Assembly (NCBI GenBank): GCA_964058805.1
Contig: CAXKVV010001865.1
Span: 1 to 26,638, forward strand
Length of the DNA stretch: 26,638 nt
From: Schoenoplectus triqueter
Taxonomy: Eukaryota > Streptophyta > Magnoliopsida > Poales > Cyperaceae
Reading direction: 5' to 3'
The notes below the pieces were generated by a model. The model saw only the letters and a program-made list of their open reading frames with translations. It ran no database searches and had not been told where the DNA came from. Shown piece after piece: positions 9,879 through 20,700 of this stretch (positions within the stretch are counted from its first letter, which is position 1; each line of letters starts with the position of its first letter). The position numbers and the translations under genes are program-made.

Positions 9879-12800
9879 CGCACTCGGTACCGCCGATAAC
9901 GAGTCGGGGCGCGCAAAACATGGAAATGGGACCCGACGCCCTCGGTACCGCCGAAAACGAGTCCGGGCGCGCAAAACATGAAAACGGGACCCGACGCCCT
10001 CGGTACCGCCGAAAACGAGTCCGGGCACGCAAAACATGAAAACGGGACCCGACGCCCTCGGTACCGCCGAAAATGAGTTCGGGAGCGCAAAACATGAAAA
10101 CGGGACCCGACGCCCTCCGTACCGCCGAAAATGAGTCCGGGCACGCAAAACATGAAAACGGGACCCGAGGCCCTCGGTATCGTCGAAAATGAGTCCGGGC
10201 GCGCAAATCTTGAAAACGGGACCCGAGTCCCTCGGTACCGCCGAAAACGTGTCCGGGAGCGCAAAACATGAAAAAGGGACCGCACGCCCTCGGTACCGCC
10301 GAAAATGAGTCGGGGCGCGCAAAACATGAAAACCGGACCCGACTCCCTCGGTACCGCCGAAAACGAGTCGGGGCGTGCAAAACATGGAAACGGGACCCGA
10401 CGCCCTCGGTACGCTCTCGGTACCTCCGAAAACTAGTCTGTGCGCGCAAAACATGAAAACGGGACCCGACGCCCTCGGTACCGCCGAAAACAAGTCGTGG
10501 CGCGCAAGACATGAAAACGGGACCCGACGCCCTCGGTACCGCCGAAAACGAGTCCGGGCGCAAAACATGAAAACGGGACCCGACGCCCTCGGTACCGCCG
10601 AAAATGAGTCCGGGCGGCCAAAACAAGAAAACGGGACCCGACGCCCTCGGTACAGCCGAAAATGAGTCCGGGAGCGCAAAACATGAAAATGGGACAAGAC
10701 GCCCTCGGTACCGCCGAAAAAGAGTCCGGGCGCGCAAAACATTAAAAAGGGACCGGATGCCCTCGGTACCGCCGAAAATGAGTCCGGGCGCGCAAAACAT
10801 GAAAAAGATACCCGACGCCCTCGGCACCGCCGAAAATGAGTCCGGGCGCGCAAAACATGAAAACGGGACCTGACGGTACCGGGCGCGCAAAACATGAAAA
10901 CGGGACCCGACGCCCTCGGTACCGTGGAAAACGAGTCCGGGCGCGCAAATGTTGAAAACGGGTCCTGACGCCCCCGGTACCGCCGAAAACAAATCCGGGC
11001 GCGCAAAACATGAAAACGGGACCCGACGCCCTCGGTACCGCGAAAAATGAGTCCAGACGCAAAACATAAAAACGAGACCCGACGCCCTCGGTACCGCCGA
11101 AAATGAGTCCGAGCGCGCAAATCTTAAAAACGGGACCCGAGGCCCTCGGTACCGTCGAAAACGAATCCCGACGCCCTCGGTACCGCCGAAAACGAGTCCG
11201 GTCGCGCAAAACAAGAAAACGGGACCCGATGCCCTCGGTACCGCCGAAAACGAGTCGGGGCATGCAAAACATGGAAACGGGACCCGACGTCCTCGGTACC
11301 GCCGAAAACGAGTCCGGGCGCGCAAAACTTGAAAACGGGACCCAAGGCCCTCGGTACCTCCGAAAACGAGTCGGGGCGCGCAAGACATGAAAACGGGACC
11401 CGACGCCCTCGGTACCGCCGAAAACGAGTGGGGGCGCGCAAATCTTGAAAACGGGACCCGACGCCCTCGGTACCGCCGAAAACGAGTCCGGGCGCGCAAA
11501 ACATGAAAACGGGACCCGACGCCCTCGGTACCGCCGAAAATAAGTCCGGGCGCGCAAAACATGAAAACGGGACGCGACGCCCTCGGTACCGCCGAAAATG
11601 AGTTCGGGCGCGCAAATCTTGAAAACGGGACCCGAGGCCCTCGGTACCGTCGAAAACAAGGTCGTGCGCGCAAATCCTGAAAAACGGGACACGAGTCCCT
11701 CGGTACTGCCGAAAACGTGTCCGGGAGCGCAAAACATGAAAATGGGACAAGACGCCCTCGGTACCGCCGAAAACGAGTCCGGGCGCGCAAAACAAGAAAA
11801 AGGGACCGGACGCCCTCGGTACAGCCGAAAATGAGTCGGGGCGCGCAAGACATGAAAACGGGACCCGACGCCCTCGGGACCGCCGAAAACGAGTCCGGGC
11901 GCGCAAAACATGAAAAAGATACCCGACGCCCTCGGCACCGCCGAAAACGAGTGGGGGCGCGCAAACCTTGAAAACGGGACCCGAGGCCCTCGGTACCGTC
12001 GAAAACGAGTCCGGGCGCGCAAAACATGTAAACGGGACCCGAGGCCCTCGGTACCGCCGAAAATGAGTCTAAGCGCAAATCTTGAAAACGGGACCAGAGG
12101 CCCTGGGTACTGCCGAAAATGAATACGGGCGCGCAAAACATGAAAACGGGACGCGACGCACTCGGTACCACTGATAACGAGTCCGGGCGCGCAAAACATG
12201 AAAACGGGACCTGATGCCAGCGGTACAGCCGAAAACGAGTCGGGGCGCGCTAGACATGAAAACGGGAATCGACGCCCTCGATACCGCCGAAAACGTGTCC
12301 GGGAGCGCAAAACATGAAAATGGGACAAGACGCCCTCGGTACCGCCGAAAACGAGTCCGGGCGCGCAAAGCTTGAAAACGAGACCCTACGCTCTCGGTAC
12401 CTCTGAAAACTAGTCTGTGCGCGCAAAACATGAAAACGGGACCCGACGCCCTCGGTACCGCCGAAAACGTGTCCGGGAGCGCAAAACATTAAAATGGGAC
12501 AAGACGCCCTCGGTACCGCCGAAAAAGAGTCCGGGCGCGCAAAACATGAAAAAGGGACCGGACGCTCTCGGTACCGCCGAAAACGAGTCCGGCCGCGCAA
12601 AACATGAAAAAGATACCCGTCGCCCTCGGCACCGCCGAAAACGAGTCCGGGCGCGCAAAACATGAAAACGGGACCCGACGCCTTCGGTACCGCCGAAAAC
12701 GAGTCCGGCCGCGCAAAACATGAAATCGGGACCCGACGCCCTCGGTACCGCCGAAAATGAGTCCGGGCGCGCAAAACATGAAAACGGGACCAGACGGCCT

Positions 12801-14088
12801 CGGTACCGTCGAAAACGAGTCCGGACGCGCAAATCGTGAAAACGGGACCCGACGCCCTCGGTACCTCCGAAAACGAGTCTGGGAGCGCAAAACAGGAAAA
12901 CGGGACGCGACACACTCGGTACCGCCGATAACGAGTCCGGGCGCGCAAAACATGAAAACGGGACCCGACGCCCTCGCTACCGTCGAAAACGAGTCCGGGA
13001 GCGCAAAAACTTGAAAACGGGACCCAAGACCCTCGGTACCGTCGAAAACGAGTCCGGGCGCGCAAAACATGAAAACGGGACTCGACGCCCTGGGTACCGC
13101 CGAAAATGAGTCCGGACGCGCAAAACAAGAAAACGAGACACAACGCCCTCGGTACCTTCGAAAACGAGTCCGGGAGCGCAAAACTTGAAAACGGGACCCG
13201 ACGCCCTCGGTATCGCCGAAAACGTGTCCGGGAGCGCAAAACATGAAAACGGGACGCGACACACTCGGTACCGCCGATAACGAGTCCGGGCGCGCAAAAC
13301 ATGAAAACGGGACCCGACGCCCTCGGTACCGCCGAAAATGAGTCGGGGCGCGCAAAACATAAAAATGGGACGCGACGCACTCGGTACCGCCGAAAACGAG
13401 TCCGGGCGCGTAAAACATGTAAACGGGACCCGACGCACTCGGTACCCCCGAAAATGAGTCCGGGCGCGCAAAACATGTAAACGGGACCCGACGCCCTCGT
13501 TACCGACAAAAACGAGTCAGTGAGCGCAAAACATGAAAACGGGACCCGACGCCCTCGGTACCTCCGAAAACTAGTCTGCGCGCGTAAAACATGAAAACGG
13601 GACCCCACGCCCGCCGAAAATGAGTTCGGGCACACAAAACATGAAAACGATACATGACGCCCTCGATACCGCCGAAAACGGGACCCGACGCACTCGAGAC
13701 CACCGAAAACGAGTCCGGGCGCGCAAAACATGAAAACGAGACCCGACGACTTCGGAACCGCCGAAAACGAGTCCGTGCGCCCAAAACATGAAAACGAGAC
13801 ACGACGCCCTCGCTACTGACGAAAACGAGTCCGGGCGACCAAAACATGAAAACGAGACACGACGCCCTCGATACCGTCGAAAACGAGTCCGGGCGCGCAA
13901 AACATGAAAACGGGACCCGACGGCCTCGGTACCGTCGAAAACGAGTCCGGGCGCGCAAAACATGAAAACGGGACCCGACACCCTTGGTAGGGCCGAAAAC
14001 GTGTCCGGGCGCCCAAAATAAGAAAACGAGACGCCACGCACTCGGTACCGCCGATAACGAGTCCGGGCACGCAATACATGAAAACGGG
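9879..14088. repeat. GC-rich 58-bp minisatellite, roughly 70 copies
   Basis: A 58-bp unit repeats across 4.2 kb; for example the unit starting at 9961 restarts at 10019. Landmarks in each unit are GGGCGCGCAAAACATG, AAAACGGGACCCGACG, the palindrome CGGTACCG and a GAAAACGAGTC segment. Most copies are 80-95% alike. A few are shortened or fused, near 10410, 10875, 11160, 13610 and 13680. Because 58 leaves a remainder of one when divided by three, three units make a 58-codon cycle. The unit has no stop on the minus strand in any phase, so minus-strand frames of up to 800 codons appear in all three phases. They have no start context, splice structure or frame preference and are not genes. Confidence 0.95.
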
Positions 14089-14717
14089 CCCTGGCGGAGC
14101 AGTTTAACATTGATTGGAGATTCTCGTCCATTTATAATCCGAGAGCCAACGGCCTGGCCGAAGCCTTTAATAAAACCCTAATAAATATCATGAAGAAGAC
14201 CGTGGACGGCAACCAACGAGACTGGGATAATCGTCTACAGGAGGCATTATGGGCTTATCGGACCACGTACCGAACGCCTACGCAAGCTACCCCGTATTCT
14301 CTGGCTTTTGGGGTTGAAGCCGTTCTCCCTCTTGAGGTGGAACTACCGTCATTGCGGGTAGCTATGCAAAACGATATGACCATGGATGAATGCCAACAAC
14401 TCAGATTGGACGAGTTGGATGCCATGGACGAGAAGAGGTTAATAGCCCAACAGAATCTCGAAATATATCAGGCAAAAATGGCAAGGGCATATGACAAAAT
14501 GGCGCGAGTCAGAGCATTTCAACAAGGGGAGCTTGTTCTTGTCCTTAAGAGGCCGATCATTGGCCGGCACATCGGCCCAAAATTCTCCCCGAATTGGGAA
14601 GGGCCATACGTAATTGAGAAGGTATACGAGGGCGGCGCATACCAACTCATAGACCATGAAGGTGAGAGGCCCATGCCACCGATTAATGGGCGATATCTGA
14701 AGAAGTACTACACATAG
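14089..14717 (+). pseudogene. Ty3/gypsy integrase, C-terminal fragment
   Basis: The open frame enters from the array junction and ends at TAG 14715-14717. It begins in the catalytic core just before PRANGLAEAFNKTL, whose glutamate codon (14160-14162) is the third residue of the D,D(35)E triad; the two aspartates are lost. It continues through WAYRTTYRTPTQATPYSL and the FGVEAVLPLEVELPS motif, typical of plant Ty3/gypsy polyproteins. A GPY/F-type module follows (GPYVIEKVYEGGAYQL, from 14601), and the end INGRYLKKYY is a usual pol terminus. The remaining ~209 codons are free of stops. The first ATG (14190) is internal and not a true start. No chromodomain follows, which agrees with a non-chromovirus lineage. 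Confidence 0.9.
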
Positions 14718-15390
14718 CCCGGAGCGGGGCCAACCGAGTAGTATCTATTGTAAATAAATAAGGAGGGAATAAGTGTTCGTTTACACACACGTGCACGAAA
14801 CACAAACCCATGTCTAACCTCCACTTTTGCATAAAATCCCAAAAACCCTACTTGTGCATCTGTAAATAGAATGCATCCAAAAATCCAAAACCACACAAAC
14901 ACATTTAGTCCTATAAAAATAAAAAAATATAGAATAAGAGAATTCAACGCCAAAACCACGCGAGAATGTAAGGCGAGAGCTTTGGTGTTTGGGCTCATAA
15001 CACAAATACCACTGGGTTTGTCCATTTGATACAGAATAAACACAAAAATGGGCAGGGTTTACAGTTTGTCCCTCAAACTATCTGTTGCCCAATGACGAAA
15101 GTTGCTCATATTGGTCGCCCGCGGCGCAAACCAAGGGATAGGTCGAGCAAATTGGTGGCTAGTAAATAGTCGCTTCCGAGGGCATATAAATAAATAACCC
15201 TCGTATTATTAGTAACATGTATCACTAATAACAAAAATCTGCTCTCTCCTAATAAAATAAAAGGATATATATGTAAAACAATAAAAACCTATTTTCCTAC
15301 TCATAAAAAAAATGATAATAAAAAAAATAATAAAACCTTTTCAATAAGGGGTTGCCACCTTTGTCCCCGACACCATGAGTGTTATACAAA
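14718..15390. other. Non-coding DNA downstream of pol
   Basis: There is no credible gene. The open frames on the minus strand here are short and unconserved in appearance. The stretch 14760-15040 is A/C-rich. From about 15240 it becomes A-rich before the 240-bp duplicated segment starts. It is probably the start of the element's 3' internal spacer. Confidence 0.5.
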
Positions 15391-15858
15391 GCCAGGTTGG
15401 GTGCATTCATCCGTAAAAGCACCACACGCCTGAAGAAATGGTGTGTCATAATCCCACGACATATCATGGAGGGGTCAGACTAAGGGTTTACGCTTGTACC
15501 CGACATCTCATGTTAAACAAAGCGGCTCGCTTAAAGAAGTGACTCAGGTCATGGAAAGCGGACCTACCCGATGAAAGCCTGTCTCGCAGGGATGCGTGAT
15601 GGATGTTTGAGGGTAGCTAAAATATAAAAAACTAGGTTGGGTACATTCATCCGCAAAAGTACCACACGCCCAAGGAGGTGATCTGTTTCTAATCCCAAAA
15701 TAGGTCATGGAGGGGTCAGACTAAGGGTTTACGCTTTTGCCCGACATTCAGTGTCAAATAAAGTAATTCGCTTAAAGAAGTGACTCAGGTCATGGAGAGC
15801 GAACCTACCCGATGAAAGCCTGTCTCGCAGGGATGCGTGATGGATGTTTGAGGGTAGT
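15391..15858. repeat. 240-bp tandem duplication with conserved stem-loops
   Basis: Unit 1 starts at 15391 and unit 2 at 15631, with nearly identical right halves (AAGTGACTCAGGTCATGG and TGTCTCGCAGGGATGCG in both). A short diverged third piece lies at about 16064-16130. Two hairpins recur. The first has stems GGTGC/GCACC (15400-15423), GGTAC/GTACC (15640-15663) and GGTAT/ATACC (16112-16128) around a loop containing CCGTAAA or CCGCAAA. The second has GGGT/ACCC (15484-15501), GGGT/GCCC (15725-15742) and CGGGT/ACCCG (16067-16085). Confidence 0.85.
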
Positions 15859-16453
15859 ACCCCCACAAAACAAATTGAGTGGAGATGAGTGAATGTGAGT
15901 TTCCACTTTAGCACGCAACGGTGCACAAATGAGGGGAGAGTGGGTGAGCTTCCACAAATAAATGTCAACTAAATATACAAGGAGCATCCACAAAAATGGT
16001 GTTATCAATTGCATCCATAATCCAATTGATACTGGTAAGTTTATCCATCAGTAATAAAGGGATAAACGGGTTTATTCTGTACCCGGCCTAGAGGTCAATA
16101 CAGACAGGTTCGGTATCCGTAAAATACCACGGTTACTTGAGTTTTGTATTGCCATGAATAAAGAGAAATGATATATAGCATGAATGTAATAGGATGTTGT
16201 AAGATTTTCCTTTTATTATGATTAGACGCTGCGAAAGAATGAAGCAGTTGTAATAGGGCGCTTTTGCAAATAAGATTGGAGGTGCATAGCATGAAATCAA
16301 TAAAATATTTCCTCGCGCTGCAGAGGAAACGATGAAAGGATAATAATAGAGGCAAGCATCATCCACAACAAGAGATCAAAATGATAAATGTTAAAGCATC
16401 CTATATCAAGTATAGCAAAAGAAAAGGAGAAAAGAAGAAATGAAAAGTGCAGT
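15859..16453. other. Non-coding spacer with an 8-bp-stem hairpin
   Basis: No gene is seen. A perfect stem GTTTATCC/GGATAAAC with a 13-base loop lies at 16039-16067. It is followed directly by the CGGGT/ACCCG hairpin and the third copy of the GGTAT/ATACC hairpin. The rest is AT-rich and would form the 3' UTR of the antisense PMD gene. Confidence 0.5.
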
Positions 16454-19400
16454 CTATGGGCCCAAAAAGCGGGACTCCAGCTCTAATAACACAGTACTAA
16501 TGGTCTCTAAATGAACATGAAGGGAGTGCCTATCCTCCTCTGAAGCTGCCTCGAAATCCAAAAACTGAGCGAAGGCACTATCCCGAGCACTCGTGTGAAT
16601 CTGCAGCTCTGGGAGACGTCCCGCTAAGTGTCGAGAGAAGCCCTCCACTGATAATCTGTGGTCCTCTAGCTCCTGTACGAGCAGTCGAGCAGGCCCACCA
16701 CTGACTCCCATGGAGCGGAGAGTGGCACAAGAAGAGAGCCGCTGAAGATAGTGGAGTCGAGCGGCCTCCAAATGCCTGCGTAGCTCATGAATCTCCAACT
16801 CGTGCTGATATACGAGAGAGCTCGCATCCTGGTAAGCCCTGAGTAGCTCCTCACACCTCCTAGAAATGAAAGTACTCTCAAGACGAGGTGCAATGAGTAG
16901 AGCTGGCGCGATGGTATCCCGCATCAGCCTATACCAATCGAAAGAGAAGCCACTGGGCAGAGAGTCCAGGATATCGAAATCTAGCAGATAGCCCCCGAAG
17001 AAGGTATCTCGGAGTGCATCCGCCAGCGCGGCCAAGGCGAGCTGCACATCCCTCGATGTAACATCTGCAAGTAAAATAAATGGGTTAGACAAATTGTTAG
17101 AAGAAATGGAAGGAAGAGAAGATCTAACCTATCGCCTCGTCGCCTGAGACCGGCGGGACTGAATCGGGGATAGGGATGTCGGTCGCCTCAGGAGGACCCG
17201 CAGGTGTACCAGACCCGGCTACAAAATAAAATGGAAAGCATAAATACATGAAAAATAAAATACAGGCAAATGATAAAGGAAATATAAGGTACCGGGAGAA
17301 GCATGAGGCTCGGCGAGACCCTCGCTAGCCAGGGCCCCCGTCTCTGGGCTGTGGAATAGCTGCTCCACCAGCCAACTCTCATCCAACTCTGAGTCATAAT
17401 CGACTGCAACCCGCTCAGTCGAGACTCTGCCATCTGTGGCCATGAGAGGCTGCCCGTCGGGAGATGAAGAAGCATGAGATGGCCCTCCCTCGATCAGTAA
17501 TGGCTCGTCGCCTGCGGGCTCAACAGCCAATGGACTCCCCTGCTCTAAAGAAGCCTCCTCTGATCGTACAAGAGTAAGCACTGGCCCCAGAACCACATCG
17601 AATGAGTCACCATCTCCAGTGGGTACCAGCAAGATCGACGGTGAAGCAGGGCCGTCATAAAAGAAAGACTCTGAGCGGTGTGGAGATGCCATGTCATCGG
17701 CCTCAGGGTCTGTAAAATCTACATATAAGAATGAAAATACTAGTGCATGCTAGCAACTAAGTATTAAATGAAGCACACGAACCTGCGACGGCAAGGTCGG
17801 TGCAAAACCCTGAAATGGCAATGCTCGCAGGCGCCGACGGATCTGCTACGATGTCATCCTGAGCTGCCTCTATAGGAGATGTATCACGAGCTGAAAAATA
17901 AACCCTAATCAGAGATGTAAATGAAGTGCGTCCGAATAAGGATAGGCGAGTCAGTAAAGAAAATCACCCGGAGTGGGAGAAGGAAAAGAAGATGGGGAAG
18001 ACGGCTGAGAGGCGCCGTCTCGATCTCTCCCCATGGTAGCTGGAGCCGGTGGCTCGACATGTGGCTGAGAATGAACGCCAACTACTCGTGGACGAGGGAC
18101 CGAGAACCCGGGCTCCGCGTGATCATACTCATAAGCCAGCTCTGAATCAAAAGAGAATTGGTCGAAATGAGATGAGGCTTATCAGAGGGAAATAACCTAA
18201 AGGGGTGATGAAGTATACCTGTAAGAATGGTCCTGACAGGAGCATGAGAAAACCGGCTGTTTAAACCCTGAAAGTCGACAGGCTCTGCGGCAATGGCCGG
18301 GAAAGGGCTGCGATCACGCGAAACAGTGCCATCTAATAGAGGCTGGCCATCTTGCGGACATGTACTCCGGACGACCACCGGAGGGGTATACGACTGATAA
18401 GAGCGAATGGTCTCATAATACCACTGCTGATAACGCCTCGTGAAGGTGGAAGTCCTAGAGGTGGATACCATCTGATAACGAGTGCCCGTGCCTAGTCGGA
18501 AGAGGTGAGTGTAGCACCATCCGATACCCTCCAAATCGGCCGCCAGTGATATAGGGCGGAGAAGAGGCGCTGGAATATCCTGATCCAAGCCAAACTGATG
18601 TGCGCATCGATGTGGCGAATAGGGCTCGATGAACATATGATCGCCCAATCTGAGAGGAAGAAAGCCCTGACGAATACTGATCAGGTACTCCAAATCGATA
18701 GGCCTGGCTCGGATGCTAGAGGAGTCAGAAGAGGGGACCCTGCTGTCAATCACCATCCTGTCAGCAACCCTAGCTATCCCACGGGCCACTGATCTGTCTC
18801 GAGAGAAGCGTAGATGATCTCGACTCCTGAAGAATCTATACCGAGCAGCCTCCGGAGTCAATGAAGCTGGCTGCACCCCAGCTAAGTCACTCAATAAGGG
18901 TAGACGATCTCGTAGCGTGACCGCCATACCGGGATCATATGAGCCAGACCAATGTAAATGGAGCCATCCGCTAATCAGATGCCACGGGATCAGCTCCTGG
19001 CACTGTGAAGGACTACGAGATGAAGTCAGACCGCGGAGGCATCTATAGATGTTGGCCAATACATGCACGGCCAAAGAAATCCTGTTGCCACGCGCGATCA
19101 GGCTCGCCATAATGAACACCGAAGGCCGAATGGTGTATGCGGGGGAGCTAGGTAATAAGAAATAGCAGATCCACCAAGAAATGAAAGCTGTCAAATAAGT
19201 CTCCCGATCCACGTCATGTGAACACAGGGTATCCTGAGATGGGATAGGGCCGTCATGATGAATCTCGAGCCGACCTGTACCAAATGGATCTCTAGTGGAA
19301 GCCAAACCCGTAGGGCGAGTATGGACCCGATCGGTGAAATAGGCGATCCAATGTCTGAATGGAACTCCGGGATGCCCTCTCCGCAGATGATAATAGATCT

Positions 19401-20097
19401 CATAAGTCCTCTGCAAAGAAGGCGGGAAACGAGTGAAGTCTCCCGAGTCAGCGGGTGAGACCATGAACTCGTCATAGAAATGGCCGAAGATCGGCAGCCC
19501 GGTCAACTGCTGTATCTCTAGGAGAGTCGGAGTCAACTCTCGATCGTCAATGAACAAAGTGTTGGTGGAATAGTTCCACCGCTCACAAAAGGCCAGTAGC
19601 CAGGGTGTATCGATATGATAATGAAACATAGACAAGAAAACCGAGTCATATATCCCGGCTCGCCTGAGCAGAGTCCCCTCCCGCATGAGCACATACCGGG
19701 TCCACTCTAGCTGATATCCATGGCACTCTAAAGGAGTGATGAAGGGAGCAGTAGTCCATCTGTGAGCCTCCCCGTCGATAATCTCCTTGCCCAGGAGATG
19801 TGTCAAAGGAGCTGTAGAAGCAACGCCTAAGGGCTGAAGGGGCATGATGTCATGAGGCTGATCATCCCTAAAAAATAAACCGCCGCCTCGCGGGTAGACA
19901 GGAGTCGCTCGGATGGCTGAGACGAGAGGAGTCCAATCGCTAGGATCCTCATAAAAAGAATGATAATGATTCAAGGGGCGACGCGGAATGGCGTCATGAG
20001 ATGGAACTACAATACCCGAACAAGAGAAGACGTCATGAGAAATGAAGTGATGAATAATAAGGAATAATGCACCAAGACAAGCCTTTCGAGCGTTCAA
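16454..20097 (-). CDS. Plant mobile domain (PMD, aminotransferase-like) protein, six exons, antisense within the retroelement
   Basis: Exons joined on GT-AG borders are 20097-18219, 18141-17968, 17890-17783, 17718-17293, 17218-17129 and 17064-16454, together 3,288 nt or 1,095 residues plus stop. All five introns are phase 1 and the four middle exons are multiples of three, so the frame stays open throughout. The PMD lies in exon 1, with FLSMFHYHIDTP, LLAFCERWNYSTNT, ITPLECHG and LTGLPIFGHFYDEFM at about residues 118-212 and related sequence to about 560. Exons 2-5 encode a Pro/Ser/Asp/Glu-rich linker. Exon 6 has a predicted coiled coil at about 955-1010 (RRCEELLRAYQD, HELEIHELRRHLE). Cellular PMD proteins such as MAIN and MAIL1 act in nuclear gene regulation and transposon silencing; related domains occur in MULE and Tat-type elements. 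Here a role in the element or against host silencing is only inference. The start could lie further upstream, since TATTGTAG near residue 30 resembles a splice acceptor. Confidence 0.85.
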
Positions 20098-20260
20098 GAC
20101 TCGTCTTGGTGGGTGGCTCTTTGTTTACCCTTGAAAGATGTCAAGGATGAATAGATGAATAAATGAAAATAAAATTGATGATTAATGATAAATCATGAGA
20201 AGAAGGAAGAAGAGAAAGCAATGAAAGATGGCCCACTAATCAGGAGAGGTCGCTGCTTAA
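20098..20260 (-). promoter_or_regulatory. Upstream flank of the antisense PMD gene
   Basis: This short A/G-rich stretch on the plus strand lies just 5' of the PMD start codon on the minus strand. I see no clear TATA box in minus orientation, so promoter status is by position only. The purine-rich run at about 20197-20228 resembles a polypurine tract but is not followed by a TG-initiated LTR-like sequence. Confidence 0.3.
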
Positions 20261-20700
20261 CCCCGGAACAAATTCATTAATCCCACAATGAAATATTAGG
20301 GTGAAAGACGAGGATATAAATACCCCACCACCTCCTACTCATTCGAGGTGGCTGACCCTCGGGAGATTTAGGAAAGAGAAAATCTCCTGATGGGTCAGCC
20401 ATTTGATTACATTTTTTTCTGACAAATGGGACCCACATGGCAGTCCCTTATGAGCAGCTCCAATGACATGGACCTAGCTCATTTTGCTAAGAAAATTAAT
20501 CAACCTGGAACAGAGGTTAAACACTAATCCCACAAGGAAATTCTAAGTATGGAGCAAGAATATAAATACCCAGCCACCTCCTGCTCATTCGAGGTGGCTG
20601 ACTCCCAGGAGGTTCCAGAGAGAGAGATCTCCCGAGGGGTCAGTCATCTGATTATATTTTCTCTGACAAGTGGAACCCACCTGGCAGTCCCTTGTAGATG
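20260..20700. repeat. Direct duplication (period 246 bp) with TATA-like box and nested hairpins
   Basis: Two copies align from AATCCCACA through CTGACAAGTGG and GGCAGTCCCTT. The TATAAA elements are at 20315-20320 and 20561-20566. Each copy has a small hairpin: CCACCTC/GAGGTGG at 20328-20351, and CAGCCACCTC/GAGGTGGCTG, a perfect 10-bp stem, at 20571-20600. Each then has a larger hairpin: 20350-20400 with outer stem GGCTGACCC/GGGTCAGCC and inner GGAGATTT/AAATCTCC, and 20596-20645 with the same pairing kept by G-T wobbles. The small and large stems share bases, so they exclude each other. Confidence 0.85.

Noticed and set aside
9879..14088. Possible CRISPR array because of regular short repeats
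   Set aside because: The units are contiguous 58-bp copies with no unique spacers, and the genome is plant.
9734..14131. Large minus-strand open frames of 260-800 codons and many plus-strand frames
   Set aside because: They are translations of the stop-free 58-bp tandem unit in every phase, with no start context, splice structure or frame preference.
20197..20228. Purine-rich run as an alternative polypurine tract
   Set aside because: It is not followed by a TG-initiated LTR-like sequence, and the promoter elements lie 3 kb further on. The tract at 21564 fits better.
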